Both the position numbers and the translations under genes were made by a program. From NCBI GenBank assembly GCA_027943335.1, contig BSBK01001534.1, positions 2,937,501 through 3,001,500 of the forward strand: a DNA stretch of 64,000 bases, given 5' to 3'. How positions within the stretch are numbered: position 1 is the stretch's first letter; every line of letters begins with the position of its first letter. This DNA comes from Chamaecyparis obtusa. Lineage: Eukaryota; Streptophyta; Pinopsida; Cupressales; Cupressaceae. Positions 12,150 to 24,412 of the stretch are shown here, piece after piece. The notes beneath the pieces were generated by a model that was not told the DNA's origin, ran no database searches, and was given only the letters and a program-made list of their open reading frames with translations.

Positions 12150-13115
12150 GGAAAAAACCCACATGCTATCTCCTGTACCCTCAAAAAAAGAACTATGGCT
12201 GTGAAAGAGCAAAAGTGTCAGGCCAACTCACCAGTCCTGATCCGAGGAAGTTATGGTGTGAACACCCTCCAATTTGAAAAACTCGAACTTTTCACGGGTC
12301 TCGAGCACTGAGCATGTGCCGGTTGATTTGAGCTTTTGCCTCTACGAAAGGACGGGAAACAGTCAAAAGTAGGCCCCCGATGTAGACAGAGGAAAGCAAA
12401 GCTGTGTAATGGCTGTTGCCTGTTGGTTCTGCCAAGGGCCAACTGCGGACTTCCACCTGCCGCTTCCACATAATCCTCATAATGCGCGCCAGTTCAGATC
12501 TCCACCTCCATTAATTAATCTTTCGGTCCGGCCAGCTAAGCGCGCCATAACTTTCGGGCCACCAAAGCTTGTCTCTTTCTGTCATATTCCCGCCTTTCCA
12601 CTTCAAATCCCCCGATTCTGTGCCCTTTATTGCTTATGTCAGACAAACCCTAGGTCAGAAACCTCCGATTCTGGCCCTAATTTCTTGTGAGAAACCGTAG
12701 GTCACAAATCCTACAGGTCAGAGACCTCCGATTCTGGCCCTAATTTCTTCTGAGAAACCGTAGGTCACAGATCCTACAGGTCAGAGACCCCCGATTCAGG
12801 GCTCTCATTCATTTCTCATATCAGGAACCCTAGTTTACAAACCCTAATTCACAAACCCTAGGTCTGAAACCCTTGAATGGAGGTTGGCGTGGGAGCCACA
12901 GAGCAATGGAGTGAAAGCGACGGCCCACTCCGCCGCCTCCCTGTTGTCCAGTCCGTGTTCCGCGGCAGCTGAGAAGGATGTTGACGACTCCTCGGGCTGC
13001 GCCATCGCTCTCTGGTTTTTTCCTATCTTCTTCCAAACTTGCGGGTTTTCCATTTTAAAATATGACATTATGTTGTCGTGGCGACTCGAACTCCTTACAT
13101 TTGCCAGGTAAAGTT
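12150..13115. other. GC-rich, gene-like island of uncertain nature
   Basis: Base composition rises sharply here compared with both flanks. Positions 12640-12865 carry several AAACCCTA-type telo-box motifs, which in plants are common in promoters and 5' leaders of housekeeping genes. An ATG at 12877 opens only 31 codons (ending near 12970). Another frame is open from 12848 to 13108 without an ATG before its last part, and ends beside CCAG/GTAAAG (13105-13112), which fits a plant 5' splice site. Downstream is satellite DNA, so no second exon can be matched. It could be the 5' end of a long-intron gene, a gene fragment, or captured promoter DNA. I cannot name a product. Confidence 0.35.
12653..12800. 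repeat. 63-bp tandem repeat, about 2.3 copies
   Basis: Units start GGTCAGA at 12653, 12716 and 12779, a period of exactly 63 bp. They contain CCTCCGATTCTGGCCCTAAT and GAAACCGTAGGTCACA. The third copy is partial and ends in the run of AACCCTA motifs. The period is a multiple of three, but no frame stays open across the units. Confidence 0.85.
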
Positions 13116-13149
13116 AAACGAGCACGTTGTCATTTATGGGGAGAATAAG

Positions 13150-16100
13150 TATACCTGCCTCCCAAGACTGTCAACACTTTCGAGGCACATGTTTTGGGGC
13201 TATTAATTTTGATGGCCGTATGATGTTGTTTAATAGTTGTGGGGACCATATTGGTGGGAAAATATAGTTTTCTTGAAGTGGTGTTTGGTTTGGTGGTAAT
13301 GTGGGGTTGGTTTGATTGTGTTTTTAGGATGTATATTAGTAGAAAGAGACAATTTCAAAGTGGTCCTTAAATTGGTGGTATAGTGGAATAGTTGGATAAG
13401 ATTTGATATTTGTGGACTATTTGTGAATGGTTTTTGAAGAGTCACTTTGATATTTATGGACCTTTTCTTAATGGTTTTTGAATACTCGAAAAAAATCGAT
13501 AGTCATGCGCTATTCATCTATGATCGTTTGATGATTTTTTTAGGTATTTATGGACCATTCTTTAATGGTTTTTTAATACTCATAAAAAATCAATATTCAT
13601 GCACTATTCATTCATGATCGTTTCATGATTTTTTTTGTTGATATTTTGTTGAAGTAGTATTTGGTTTGATGGTAAAGTAAGTTGGTTTGATGGGTAAGTG
13701 GAATGACCTCTGAAAAGTCTAGTTGTTTGATTGTTTTTGAGATTGTATATTAGTTGAAAAAGATAATTTTGTTAAAGTTGTTTTTAAATTGGTGGTATAG
13801 TCAAATTTATGATAAGATTTTATATTTATGAGCTATTAATGAATGAGTTTTTAATAGTCCACAAGATTTGTTATTTATGGACTATTCATCAATGGTTTTT
13901 GAATACCTGCAAAATTCAATATTCTTGTGCTATTCATTTGAAAAATATGTAGATATTTTGTTGAGGTGGTATTTGGTTTGATGGCAAAGTGGGTTGGTTT
14001 GATGGCAAGTGGAATGGCTTTGAAAAGTCTAATTGTTTGATAGTTTTTGAGAATATAAATTAGTTGAAAAAGATAATATTGTTGAAGTGGTCTTCACGTT
14101 GGTGGTATAGTTGAATGGTTTGATAAGATTTGATATTTATGGACTATTTATGAATGGTTTTCAAATAGTTGTCAAGATTCGATACTTATGTACTATTTAT
14201 TGAATGACCATTTAGTGACTTTTTTGTCAATATTTTGTTAAAGTGGTATTTGGTTAATTGGTAGAGTGGGTTGGTTCGATGGTTAGTGGAATGGGTTGCG
14301 AAAAGCCAAGTCTTCAACTTAATGGTAAGATGCATTGATTTGATAGTAAGGTTAAATGGTTTATGAAAACTTGAATTGCTTGATAGCTTTTGAGGTTGTC
14401 TATTAGTTGAAAAAAGAATATTTTGTTAAAGTGGTCTTTAGGTTGGTGGTATAGTTGAATGGTTCAATAAGATTCCATATTAATGGACTATTCATGAATG
14501 GTTTTTGATTGTTGACAAGATTTGATATTCATCTGCCACTATTTATTAATGGTCATTCCATGATCCTTTGATTGATACTTTGTTAAACTGGTATTTGATT
14601 TTATGGTAAAGTGGGTTGGTTTGATGGTAAGTGGAATGACTAGTGAAAACTTCAATTGTTTGATAGTTTTTAAGAACATATACTAGTTGAAAAAAATAAT
14701 TTTGTTAGATTATCTTTGTTTTAATGGTAAAGTGGGTTGGCTTGATGGTAAGTCGAATGGTTTATGAAAAGTTGAATTGTTTAATAGTTTTTTAGAATGT
14801 ATAATAGTTGAAAAAGACAAAATTGTTAAAGTGGTCTTTAGGTTAATGGTATAGTTAATTGGTTCAATAAGATTCAATTAGATTCTATATTTATCGGCTA
14901 TTCATAAATTTTGTTTTTGAATAGTTGCCAAGATTCGAAACTCGTGTGTTACTATTATTAATGACCATTTCATAATTCTTTTATGACATTTTGTTAAACT
15001 TGTATTTGGTTTTATGGTAAACTGAGCCACAGTTTGATGGTAAGTGGAATGGCTCATAAAAAGTTGAATTGATTGATAGATTTCGAGAACGTATTCTAGT
15101 TGAAAAAAACATTTTGTTAGATGATCTTCGATTTAATGGTAAAATGGGTTGGCTTGATGGTAAGTTGAATGGTTTGCAAAAAGTTGAATTCTTTAATAGT
15201 TTTTGAGGTTGTATATTAGTTAAAAAAGAGAATTTTGTTAAAGTGGCCTTTAAGTACTTGGTAAAGTCGAATGGTTCGATAAAATTCAATAAGTATGGAG
15301 TATCCATGAATGGTTTTTGAATAGTCGACAAGATTCAATATTGATGGTAAGTGGAATGGCTTGTGTAAAGTAGAAGTATTTGATAGTTTTATAGAATGTA
15401 TATTATTTGAGAAAAGAAGATTTTGTTGGAGTGGTCTTTGGTTTGATGGTAAGTGGGTTGGTTTGACGGTAAGATGAATGGTTTGTGAGAAGTCAAATTG
15501 TTTAATGGTTTTTGAGGTTGTATATTAGTTGAAGAGAAGTTTTTTTAAGTGGTCTTTAAGTTGTTGGTATAGTCGAATGACTCGATAAGATTCAACATTT
15601 ATGGATGATCATGAATGGTTTTCGAATAGTCAAAAATATTCAATATTCATGTGCTATTATTCATCATTTCATGACTTTTTTGTCCGTGTATTATGGATTA
15701 TTTGTTGATGTGCTTCATGACTTATGCATCATGTTTACTTAAAGAATGAAGATATTTACTTTCACAACGTAGAATATCTACTTCAGTGGAGGGAATAAAA
15801 GGCACTATCTATTGTCGTGTTTTGAGAGTTTATTTGGCCATTTAATTTTTATTAAAAAATAATTGCATTCAACATATATGAAATTTCTAATGTGATGTGG
15901 TTGTGTCCAAAACAACAATTAAAGAATATCTAAATGTAAAATGTAAGAAAAATATTCTCCTTTGTTCAAAGTTTAAGAATTGTGTTTCTTTAATTTTTTA
16001 GAATAATTGAAAAATATCATTTTATTAAGTATTTTTGGGTTTGATGGTAAAGTTGTTTGGTTTGGTGTTAAGTCAAATGGTTTGTGAAAGGTCGAATTGT

Positions 16101-16290
16101 TTAATGCTTTTTGAGGTTGCATATTAGATGAAAATGACAAATTTTGTTAAAGTGGTCTTTAGGTTGTTAGTATAGTCGAATGGTTCAATAAGATTCAATA
16201 TTTATGGAGTATTCATGAATGATTTTTGAATAGTCGACAATATTCGATATTCATGTGTTATTTATTCATAATCATTTCATGACTTTTTTG
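13150..16290 (+). repeat. Divergent tandem satellite-like array (units about 300-420 bp)
   Basis: A composite unit recurs about eight times: TTGTTAAAGTGGTCTTT, then GGTATAGTTGAATGGTT, then ATAAGATTnnATATTTATGGACTATTCATGAATGGTTTTTGAATAGT, then a late block TTCATGACTTTTTTGTC. The GGTATAGT landmark falls near 13378, 13795, 14104, 14447, 14848, 15262, 15567 and 16169, giving spacings of 306-418 bp plus one double gap of about 600. That gap contains the first copy of the repeat A leader (15690-15990). Copies differ by many substitutions and indels. Frames on the minus strand rich in Lys/Leu/Asn are by-products of the repeat and not genes. Confidence 0.8.
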
Positions 16291-17385
16291 TCAATAGTTA
16301 TAAATTATTTGTTGATGTGTTTACTTTTGAATCATGTTGACTTGAATAATGTAGATATTTACTTGTAGAATGTAAAATATCTAATTTGAGTGTAAGGAGT
16401 AAAAGGAACCATCTACTGTTGTGTTTTGGGAGTTAATTTTGACATTCAAATTTTATTTTTTTGAAATTTTGCATTCAACATCTATGAAATTTCTAATGTG
16501 ATGTGGTTGTGAAAAATGACTACTAAAAATCTAAATGTAAGATGTAAGAAAAAAATATTCCCTCGTGTTTAAGGTTTTAAGAATCATTTCTTTAATATGA
16601 TAATGACTTAAAATGTAATAAAGAAAACTTACATGCAAAACTTTCCTTCAATGAAATTTTATAGAATATATTATATTTTCTTTTATATATAGCATGTGTA
16701 ATTTTCCTAATATACAACTGTGAAGCTTATTTTATCAAACTATTAGTTGTATTTACAAATTGATTTGTTGCTTTTAAAAGTAATCTACACAATATGAGTT
16801 ACATTAACGTCTTGGATCATATAAGTAATGTTTTTCTTTTAATCATTTAATTCATCTTTTTAAACAATGTTAAATGTGTTTAAGAGTCTTATAAAGCTCT
16901 TACTCATTGAACATATCTTTGTGAAACTTTTTATGAATTATCTCTCTGATTCTTCAGATAAAATTTGCATATCTTGATCTTAATTTTTCTATCACAAGTT
17001 CTTAAACATAATATTGTTTTAAAAAGTCAACTAAATTCACTTTCCACATGTTACTCAATCATGTAATAAAACATAGACATTGTAATGATGTGTTCATTGA
17101 CATTACTAGAAACTATATCATAATGAGTTCAAAAGTTAGTAATATTTAATTAATATGTATGTTTGGAGTTGTTATAAAAAAATATAAGATTATATGCCTT
17201 CTTTAATTACTTCTTTTGGAAATCTAATTCAAGTCGTAGAGATATTTAGCTATGCAATTTATAATTATTATTTTTTAGTAACAAGGAGTCATTCACTAAT
17301 ATTCTCATAATTACTTTATTTAATCTTCATCATTGATTACTTTTAGGAAAAGTAGTTTTGTTGACTTTTTTATATGGTATGTCAA
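15660..17385 (+). repeat. Dispersed repeat A, first distal copy
   Basis: It is homologous to the reverse complement of 7930-9165. Its leader (from the TTCATGACTTTTTTGTC block through TAGAATATCTACTT and AAATTTCTAATGTGATGTGG) appears twice, at 15660-15990 and 16270-16590. After that the sequence runs once through 16600-17385. Positions 16888-17385 are repeated in direct orientation at 18936-19500. The region is AT-rich and non-coding. Confidence 0.75.
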
Positions 17386-17429
17386 TATATGAGTTCAAAT
17401 GGTGTAACTTGGATATGGTAAAGTTGTTT

Positions 17430-18927
17430 TGTAGCTTTGGTGAATTTCATGATAATATATGAGTTCAAATGGTGTAACTTGGATATGGGAATTTGACAAC
17501 ATTGGTTAGATCATTTTGTCCATACTCATTATGCTTTTATAGTGTGAATATTAAGTAGGAGAATGTTAAGCTTAGGTACATGCTATTTACAATCCATATC
17601 ATAAGGTCTAATGTATCTTGATTATTTGTAGGCAGTCAATTATGTATGTGTATCCTAGAATCGTAAAATGGTAACAAAGGGGTTCCTCTTGAGGGTCATG
17701 ACACAAGTAGACCTGGACAATACAAAATATGGTGTTTGAAGATGGATACATGCATTGTTAGGTATGTGATCATCATGAATGGTAAACAAGTCAATAACAA
17801 GATCAAGGATTATGGATATAGATAGTGAGTAGAGAGACACACACACACATATAAGTGAATGTGGTATGTAAGATGTAAAAATATGATTAAAGGGCAAGGT
17901 AAACACAAAGAGGTGACTACGAGAAAATGCAAGGAAAACATGAGGATTAAGAGGTTTCTATGAATGGGAAAAGGAAAGAGGTAAAAGGCACATTAGAAAA
18001 AGAAGAAACACAAATGAAGATGATATATACAATGATAATCTAAACATAAATCAAATGTGAAAATATAAGGTAAATAGACTCACCAACATACTAAACAAAA
18101 AATATCTATTTTCTTTGTTTTTAAATATTATTTAAGTGATAACGTAAATGTAGAATATTAAATATTTAAATAACATATAGTAATAAAAAATGAGGCTAAT
18201 ACTTAGTTGTGATGAATGAAATAAGTGATAGAAAATATGAAACCAAATTCATTGTTATAAGAAATCCAAAACAAGGAAGGAATTGGAGCAAACACCTTAA
18301 ATGAATAGAAACCACTAGAAATAGGCTTAGGAAATATTAATTAGATATTGCAAGCCAAATTTAATTATTATTAGAGCTTAATATATCATTGGAAGGAAAA
18401 GGCGTATTCAAGTCCAGGGGGAATTTTGAGGCTAAGAAGTTCTTAATGTCATATGACTACCAAAATTTTAGTAATTATACATAATAGATTTTGGTTAAAA
18501 CATGCGGTAAAATAAAAAAATAGGTGATCAAACAACTCAAATACACTAAACTTATGATAAAAATGTAAATTTGAAGAGGTACACCTATAATTTGGTCAAG
18601 GACATTCTCAATTTGGCACTAGAGAGTCACCTAGAGATTGCAAACTAAATATCTTTGCTACAAGGAAGAAATATGTCAAAAATAGAGGATAATTCTACTA
18701 CTTTGCCCCTACAAGAGGATACATTGTTAAGTATTACACCTAATTCTATGCCCAAACTACAAATAAGTCTACTCTTGCACGCATGCTAGAGAAGTCCACT
18801 ACTACACCTAGGTTTAAGGAGAAATTTGATACTCTATTTGTGCTAAAAGATTGCAAGAAGATTCTTATCTACTTTCTAGGAATTTCTCTAAGATGCCATC
18901 ACCTCCAATTCTTCAAAATTACCTACA
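17430..18927 (-). repeat. 1.5-kb inverted repeat arm 1 (LTR-like ends)
   Basis: The reverse complement of this arm matches 21344-22859 over its whole length with only scattered differences. A shared landmark is the block around CAAAGGGGTTCC (17680) and GGTCATGACACAAGTAGACC (here 17693, there reverse-complemented near 22580). The arm starts TGTAGC and ends CCTACA, so both arms have TGTA...TACA termini, as LTRs do. I find no matching 5-bp duplication at the ends and no primer-binding site, so an LTR identity is an inference. The frame at 17655-17906 has a similar counterpart in the other arm, but it is low-complexity and probably not a gene. Confidence 0.75.
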
Positions 18928-18935
18928 AACTCTTA

Positions 18936-19620
18936 TAAAGCTCTTATTCATTGAACATATCTTTATGAAACTTTTTATTAATTATCCCTCCAGTTCTTCA
19001 GATAAAATTTGCATATCTTGATCTTAATTTTTCTATCACAAGTTATTAAACTTAATATTGTTTAAAAAAGTCAACTAGATTCACTTTCTACATGTTACTC
19101 AATCATGTAATAAAACATAGACATTATAATGATGTGTTCATTGACATTACTAGAAACAAAATCATAATGAGTTCAAAAGTTAGTAATATTTAATTAATAT
19201 GTACATTTGGAGTTGTTATAAAAAAATATAGATTATATGCCTTCTTTAATTACTTCTTTTGGAAATCTAATTCAAGCCGTAGAGATATTTAGCTATGCAA
19301 TTGATAACTTTTTTTTTTAATTACTTCTTTTAGAAATCTAATTCAAGCTATAGAGATATTTAGCTATGCAATTTATAATTATTATTTTTTAGTAACAAGG
19401 AGTCATTCACTAATATTTTCATAATTACTTTATTTAATCTTCATCATTGATTACTTTTAGGAAAAGTAGTTTTGTTGACTTTTTTACATGGTATGTTAAC
19501 TTAAAGTTCTTTAAAGATTATTTTCTTTGGAATTAGAATTTTCATGACTCCAACATCATTGGAATTATAGCCTATTCACTAGCATCTTTCAATGTGCCAT
19601 TTCAATATTTTTGGAGTGTG
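18936..19620 (+). repeat. Repeat A, second partial copy
   Basis: Positions 18936-19500 repeat 16888-17385 in direct orientation, from CTCTTATAAAGCTCTTA through CACTAATATT-TCATAATTAC to TTTGTTGACTTTTTT. The copy then continues to about 19620 along sequence shared with the reverse complement of 7930-8050. Inside it, the block TTAATTACTTCTTTT.GAAATC to TTTAGCTATGCAATT is doubled (about 19245-19318 and 19319-19372). Confidence 0.75.
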
Positions 19621-21343
19621 AGTTGTGAGAAAGTAAATATCTATAAAGGACGTGACAAGTTTAAATTTGGAGGAAGGTATAGATGTAAATTGTTTTAAAT
19701 AATATATAAGGAAAATAGGGAAACAATCTTTTTTATAGACTTCTAGAAAGAAGTCTTGTACATTAAACTAGTATTTTGTTAAGGGGTGAAAAAAAAATTA
19801 TTTTTTCTTTATTTGAAAAGAAAATCAAACTAGAGTTCAAAATTAAATTAGTAGACAATCTGATATTAGAAATTAGTTATTTTACACTTTCCTATCACAT
19901 TTTCGCTTATTTTTCTTCTCGTGTATTTTTTTATCCCTTACAATCCTCTTTATTGTAGTTCTTGGTCTTGTTCTCATTTGTCATGTTTCCTTAACCCTTA
20001 GTATGTGTTTGATCTTTTGAACTATCATTGTTGTCTCTTTTTCCTGGGTGTTGTACCATTTTCATGACCCCTCACCCTTACACCTTGCCATCTTTTTATT
20101 ATTTAATCAAACTATTTGATGAGACCATATGTCTCAAATCTAGTACTGTAACCACCTTTGAACTCGTAAAATATTTCTTATAAAATATTTTATGGTTGGG
20201 TATCCCCACCCTTGTGAGGCAAACCATCCCTTTTACTAACTCTAGGAAATTGAGCCCCTCTAATCTTTGGATTTCTCCTCACTATTGGGTGCAAAGAAGA
20301 GGTAGTGTCCTCGTCCTCTAATCAAGCTCAATTTTCACTAGAATCTCATCCAATCAGAAAAAAATAAGGAAAACTAATCGTTCAACCTAAATTCCCTCTA
20401 AAACTTATTAAAAAGCTTGTCTAATCTCAATTGTTCCATACAAACAATAAACTTCATCTTGAGAGCAATTTTTTAGTAATAATTTCCAAATAAGTGAGGA
20501 TATATTAAGGTTTAGAAAATTATACAATGTGTTGGATTTCATCACAATCTTTGCAAAAAAATATAGAGCATGATAGTTATCTTCACAATTGTATCATTAC
20601 ACTATGATTACTATTTATTATGCTCTTGCATAGACTAACTTAGGTTTATATTATAATGGTTTAAATTTTATTACATTTTATTATCTAATCTACATACTCC
20701 CACTTTGAGATCATCCTTCATCCCTACCACATCTCCCACATCAATTTTTTCCTATCTATATATTGTCTATCTCTTTCTAGCTCTATTGAAGCCCTAGATC
20801 ATCTTAGTCTTAGTTTTCTTATATTTTTACATTAAGAATCATAAAATTATATTTCATATTAATCCTCATATTACACATATTTGTTTTCATGTCATATTGA
20901 TTTCATGTTTAATTGGTATTGTCTTATTTTGTTTTACCCATTATCCTATCTCCATCATAAACCTTATAACACCTCATTTTTGTTTTACTTGTATAACCTT
21001 CACAAAACCCATCAAAATCCCTTTAAACCAACTTTTTCACCTTCCTATCAATGATACATTTTCTACCCATACCACCATTCTCATTTTGTGTGTCCATTTG
21101 TGTAGCCATTTCTATCTGCCATGTTACCCTTTATCAATATTTTTATATATTACATCCCAGTTACAATATATTTAGCATTTATTGTTTGTGCTTAGAATTA
21201 GTTTCTTTTATTTTCATAAGAATTTTATTATTATTATTAAGTCATATGGATCCACATTTGAAAACTTACAAAGGGGTTGATTTAGTAGCTTCCTCTTTAA
21301 CCCTTTATAATTTCAAGTAAACTTCACATTGAGATTTTGTACT
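19620..21343. other. Spacer between the inverted arms, no genes seen
   Basis: The sequence is AT-rich with pyrimidine-rich runs on the plus strand (20650-21150). Short open frames such as 20897-21175 are hydrophobic strings without recognisable motifs and with no start context. I see no RNA gene or element terminus here. Confidence 0.5.
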
Positions 21344-22859
21344 TGTAGGATATTTTTAAGAATTGGAGATGATGGCATCTTAGGGAAATTCCTAGAAAGT
21401 AGATAAGAATCTTCTTGCAATCTTTTAGCACAAATAGAGGTATCAAATTTCTCCTTAAACCTAGGTGTAGTAGTGGACTTCCCTAGCATGGGTGCAAGAG
21501 GAGACTTATATGTAGTTTGGGCATAGAATTAGGTGTAACACTTAACAATGTATCCTCTTGTAGTGGAAAAGTAGTAGAATTATCCTCTATTTTTGACATA
21601 TTTCTTCCTTGTAGCAAAGATATTTAGTTTGCAATCTCTAGGTGACTCTCTAGTGCCAAATTGAGAATGTCCTTGACCAAATTATAGGTGTACCTCTTCA
21701 AATTTATATTTTTATCATAAGTTTAGTGTTTTTGAGTTGTTTGATCACCTATTTTTTTATTTTACTGCATGTTTTAACGAAAATCTATTATGTATAATTA
21801 CTAAAATTTTGGTGGTCATATGACATTAAGAACTTCTTAGCCTCAAAACTCCCCTTGGACTTGGATACACCTTTTCCTTCCAATGAGATATTAAGCTCTA
21901 ATAATAATTAAATTTGGCTTGCAATATCTAATTAATATTTCCTAAGCCTATTTCTAGTGGTTTCTATTCATTTAAGGTGTTTGCTCTGATTCTTTCCTTG
22001 TTTTGGATTTCTTATAACAATGAATTTGGTTTCATATTGTCCATCACTTATTTCATTCATCATAACTAAGTATTGGCCTCATTTTTATTACTATATGTTA
22101 TTTAAATATTTAATATTATACATTTATGTTATCACTTAAATAATATTTAAAAACAAAGAAAATAGATTTTTTTGTTTAATATGTTGGTGAGTCTATTTAC
22201 CTTATATTTTCATGTTTGATTTATGTTTAGATTATCATTGTATATATCATCTTCATTTGCATTTCCTCTTTTTCTAATGTGCCTTCTCTATTCTATAGTG
22301 CGCCTTTTACCTCTTTCCCTTTCCCATTTATAGAAACCTCTTAATCCTCATGTTTTCCTTGCATTTTCTTGTAGTCACTTCTTTGTGTTTACCTCACCCT
22401 TTAATCATGTTTTTACATCTTGCATTCCACATTCACTTAAATATGTGTGTGTCTCTCTACCCACTATCTATATTAACAATCCTTGATCTTGTTATTGACT
22501 TATTAACCATTCATGATGATCGCATACCTAACAATGCTTGTATCCATCTTCAAATACCATATTTTGTATTGTCTAGGTCTACTTGTGTCATGACCCTCAT
22601 TAGGAACCCCTTTGTTACCATTTCACGATTCTAGGATACACATGCATAATTGACTACCTACAAATAATCAAGTTACATTAGACCTTATGATATGGATTGT
22701 AAATACCATGTACCTAATATTAACATTCTCTTACTTAATATTTAAACTATAAAATCATAAGGAGTACGGACAAAATGATCTAAACAATGTGGTAGAATTC
22801 CCATATCTAAGTTACACCATTTGAACTCATATATTATCATAGATTTCACCAAAAATACA
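21344..22859 (+). repeat. 1.5-kb inverted repeat arm 2 (LTR-like ends)
   Basis: It begins TGTAGGATATT and ends CACCAAAAATACA, and is the inverted partner of 17430-18927. Both arms share the same order of landmarks, including a CCACATTGTTTAGATCATTTTG-type block near the outer end. The outer sequence beyond 22859 diverges from the other arm within about 20 bp, and the inner sequence before 21344 diverges at once, so the borders are sharp. Confidence 0.75.
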
Positions 22860-23306
22860 AATCGTTGTGCACCACCTACACATTTAAATAATAGTGAACT
22901 TTCCCATGCTAGTGACATTGTGACTATCACAACAGACAACAATTATGTCTTTCTATATACCAAAATATGTACCCAATTTTTGAAACCAAACTACAATAAA
23001 CAAGCATCAAATAACTACTATATACTCCTCAATCTAGCTAAGATAATTGCCATAATCTAATACTAACTCATCCAACTAATTAAACCATAAAATAAGGTAA
23101 GCCCATTAATGTTCTCCAAACAAATGTGTTTTCTAATTTTAGCCAATGTATATAATTCACATAAGATAGATGGAATTATACATGTGGTTCATGTTGAATC
23201 ATCTAAATTAAGGATTTTTTTATGTATAAGATTTGTGTGTAAAATAGAATCAGAATCTAATTTCATCTCAATAGAATCAGAATCTAATTTCATCTCAATA
23301 GAATCA

Positions 23307-23360
<54 letters not shown>

Positions 23361-24412
23361 CCTTATTTATTTTATAATTTTTTTGTACATCTAATTAGGA
23401 TATTTTAAGTTATAGGACAAATATTTAAAAAAATTATTATGAAGATGAATTTTTATGCTTCCAAGGGTGAATTATTTGCTGATTTATGAACTTGGGGAGG
23501 TAGCTAAATTAAATGAATCTTTTGGACTAGTTTGTATGTGTATGCTAGATCTAAAAAATTGATCATCTTGTGCAACTAGCTAACTGTGTTGTTGTTTGTT
23601 CTATAACAATACATGTGACCTCTTGAAATGGAACATGATTACAATATAGCCACTAAGTTATCTTGTATGGCTATGACCTAATGATAAGGGTGTTGGGGAT
23701 AGTTTCTCTTCCTTTACGACATTTATTTCCTTTAAAGAGAGGTGAGATGCACTAATTGTTCTAATGAGACATGTTAAATCACCCATCAATGCATATGAAC
23801 TAAACCTTTGAGTTGTAGAAGTTAGATCATAAAGGATACATCATTTAAACAAAATCATGTCCTTCAACAACACCAACAAAGGGTTATCAATGGATTTGAT
23901 TATTTTTGAGTGATGAGGAAAGAGAGTAGTGAAAATTTGAAGATTTTAATTTGGAGGTGCTATGGAAGGACTCATTTCTTTATTTATGTCATTAAGTGAA
24001 TGAGATTATTGTCTATTAAGTCTTGGATCTTATATTTTGATCCCATAAATACCTTAGTGTCCTAGTTTAGTGCCTTATAATATTGGCAAAATACATTAAT
24101 GCCATAGTTTCTATGAAGAGGGAGATGAGTTTCTAGGGGTTGAATAAGATAAAATTATAATATAAAATTATGAAAAAGGCTTAATTAATGATACTTTGGT
24201 ATGATTTTGTGAGTCTAGTTAGTTATCATGGGGTATATGTCGAAGAAAAGTAGTATTATAATTATATAAAGATGAATAATAAGATAAGAAGTGGTAAATG
24301 GAGGAGGAGTAGTTGTGGATATTATATTTATTATACATATTTTGTTGTAAATTTGTTTTGTGAACTTCTTGTTATTATTTTTTGTAGTTGTGGGTGTAGA
24401 TGCCTTACTAAG
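22860..24412. other. Non-coding, with 27-bp repeat and CT microsatellite
   Basis: The only clear structure is at 23244-23358. A 27-bp unit starting ATAGAATCAGAATC occurs at 23244 and 23271, and a partial third at 23298 runs into an uninterrupted (CT)n of about 50 bp (23309-23358). The rest is AT-rich with no recognisable gene. Confidence 0.7.

Noticed and set aside
12830..13068. Two overlapping minus-strand frames with ATG starts in the GC-rich island
   Set aside because: GC-rich DNA opens frames by chance. The promoter-like motifs favour the plus strand and no domain is visible.
14981..15331. Minus-strand frame of 116 codons
   Set aside because: It lies wholly within the tandem array and similar fragments recur in other units, so it is a by-product of the repeat.
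13150..16290. CRISPR array
   Set aside because: Repeats are long, diverged and have no uniform spacers, and the context is a plant nuclear genome.
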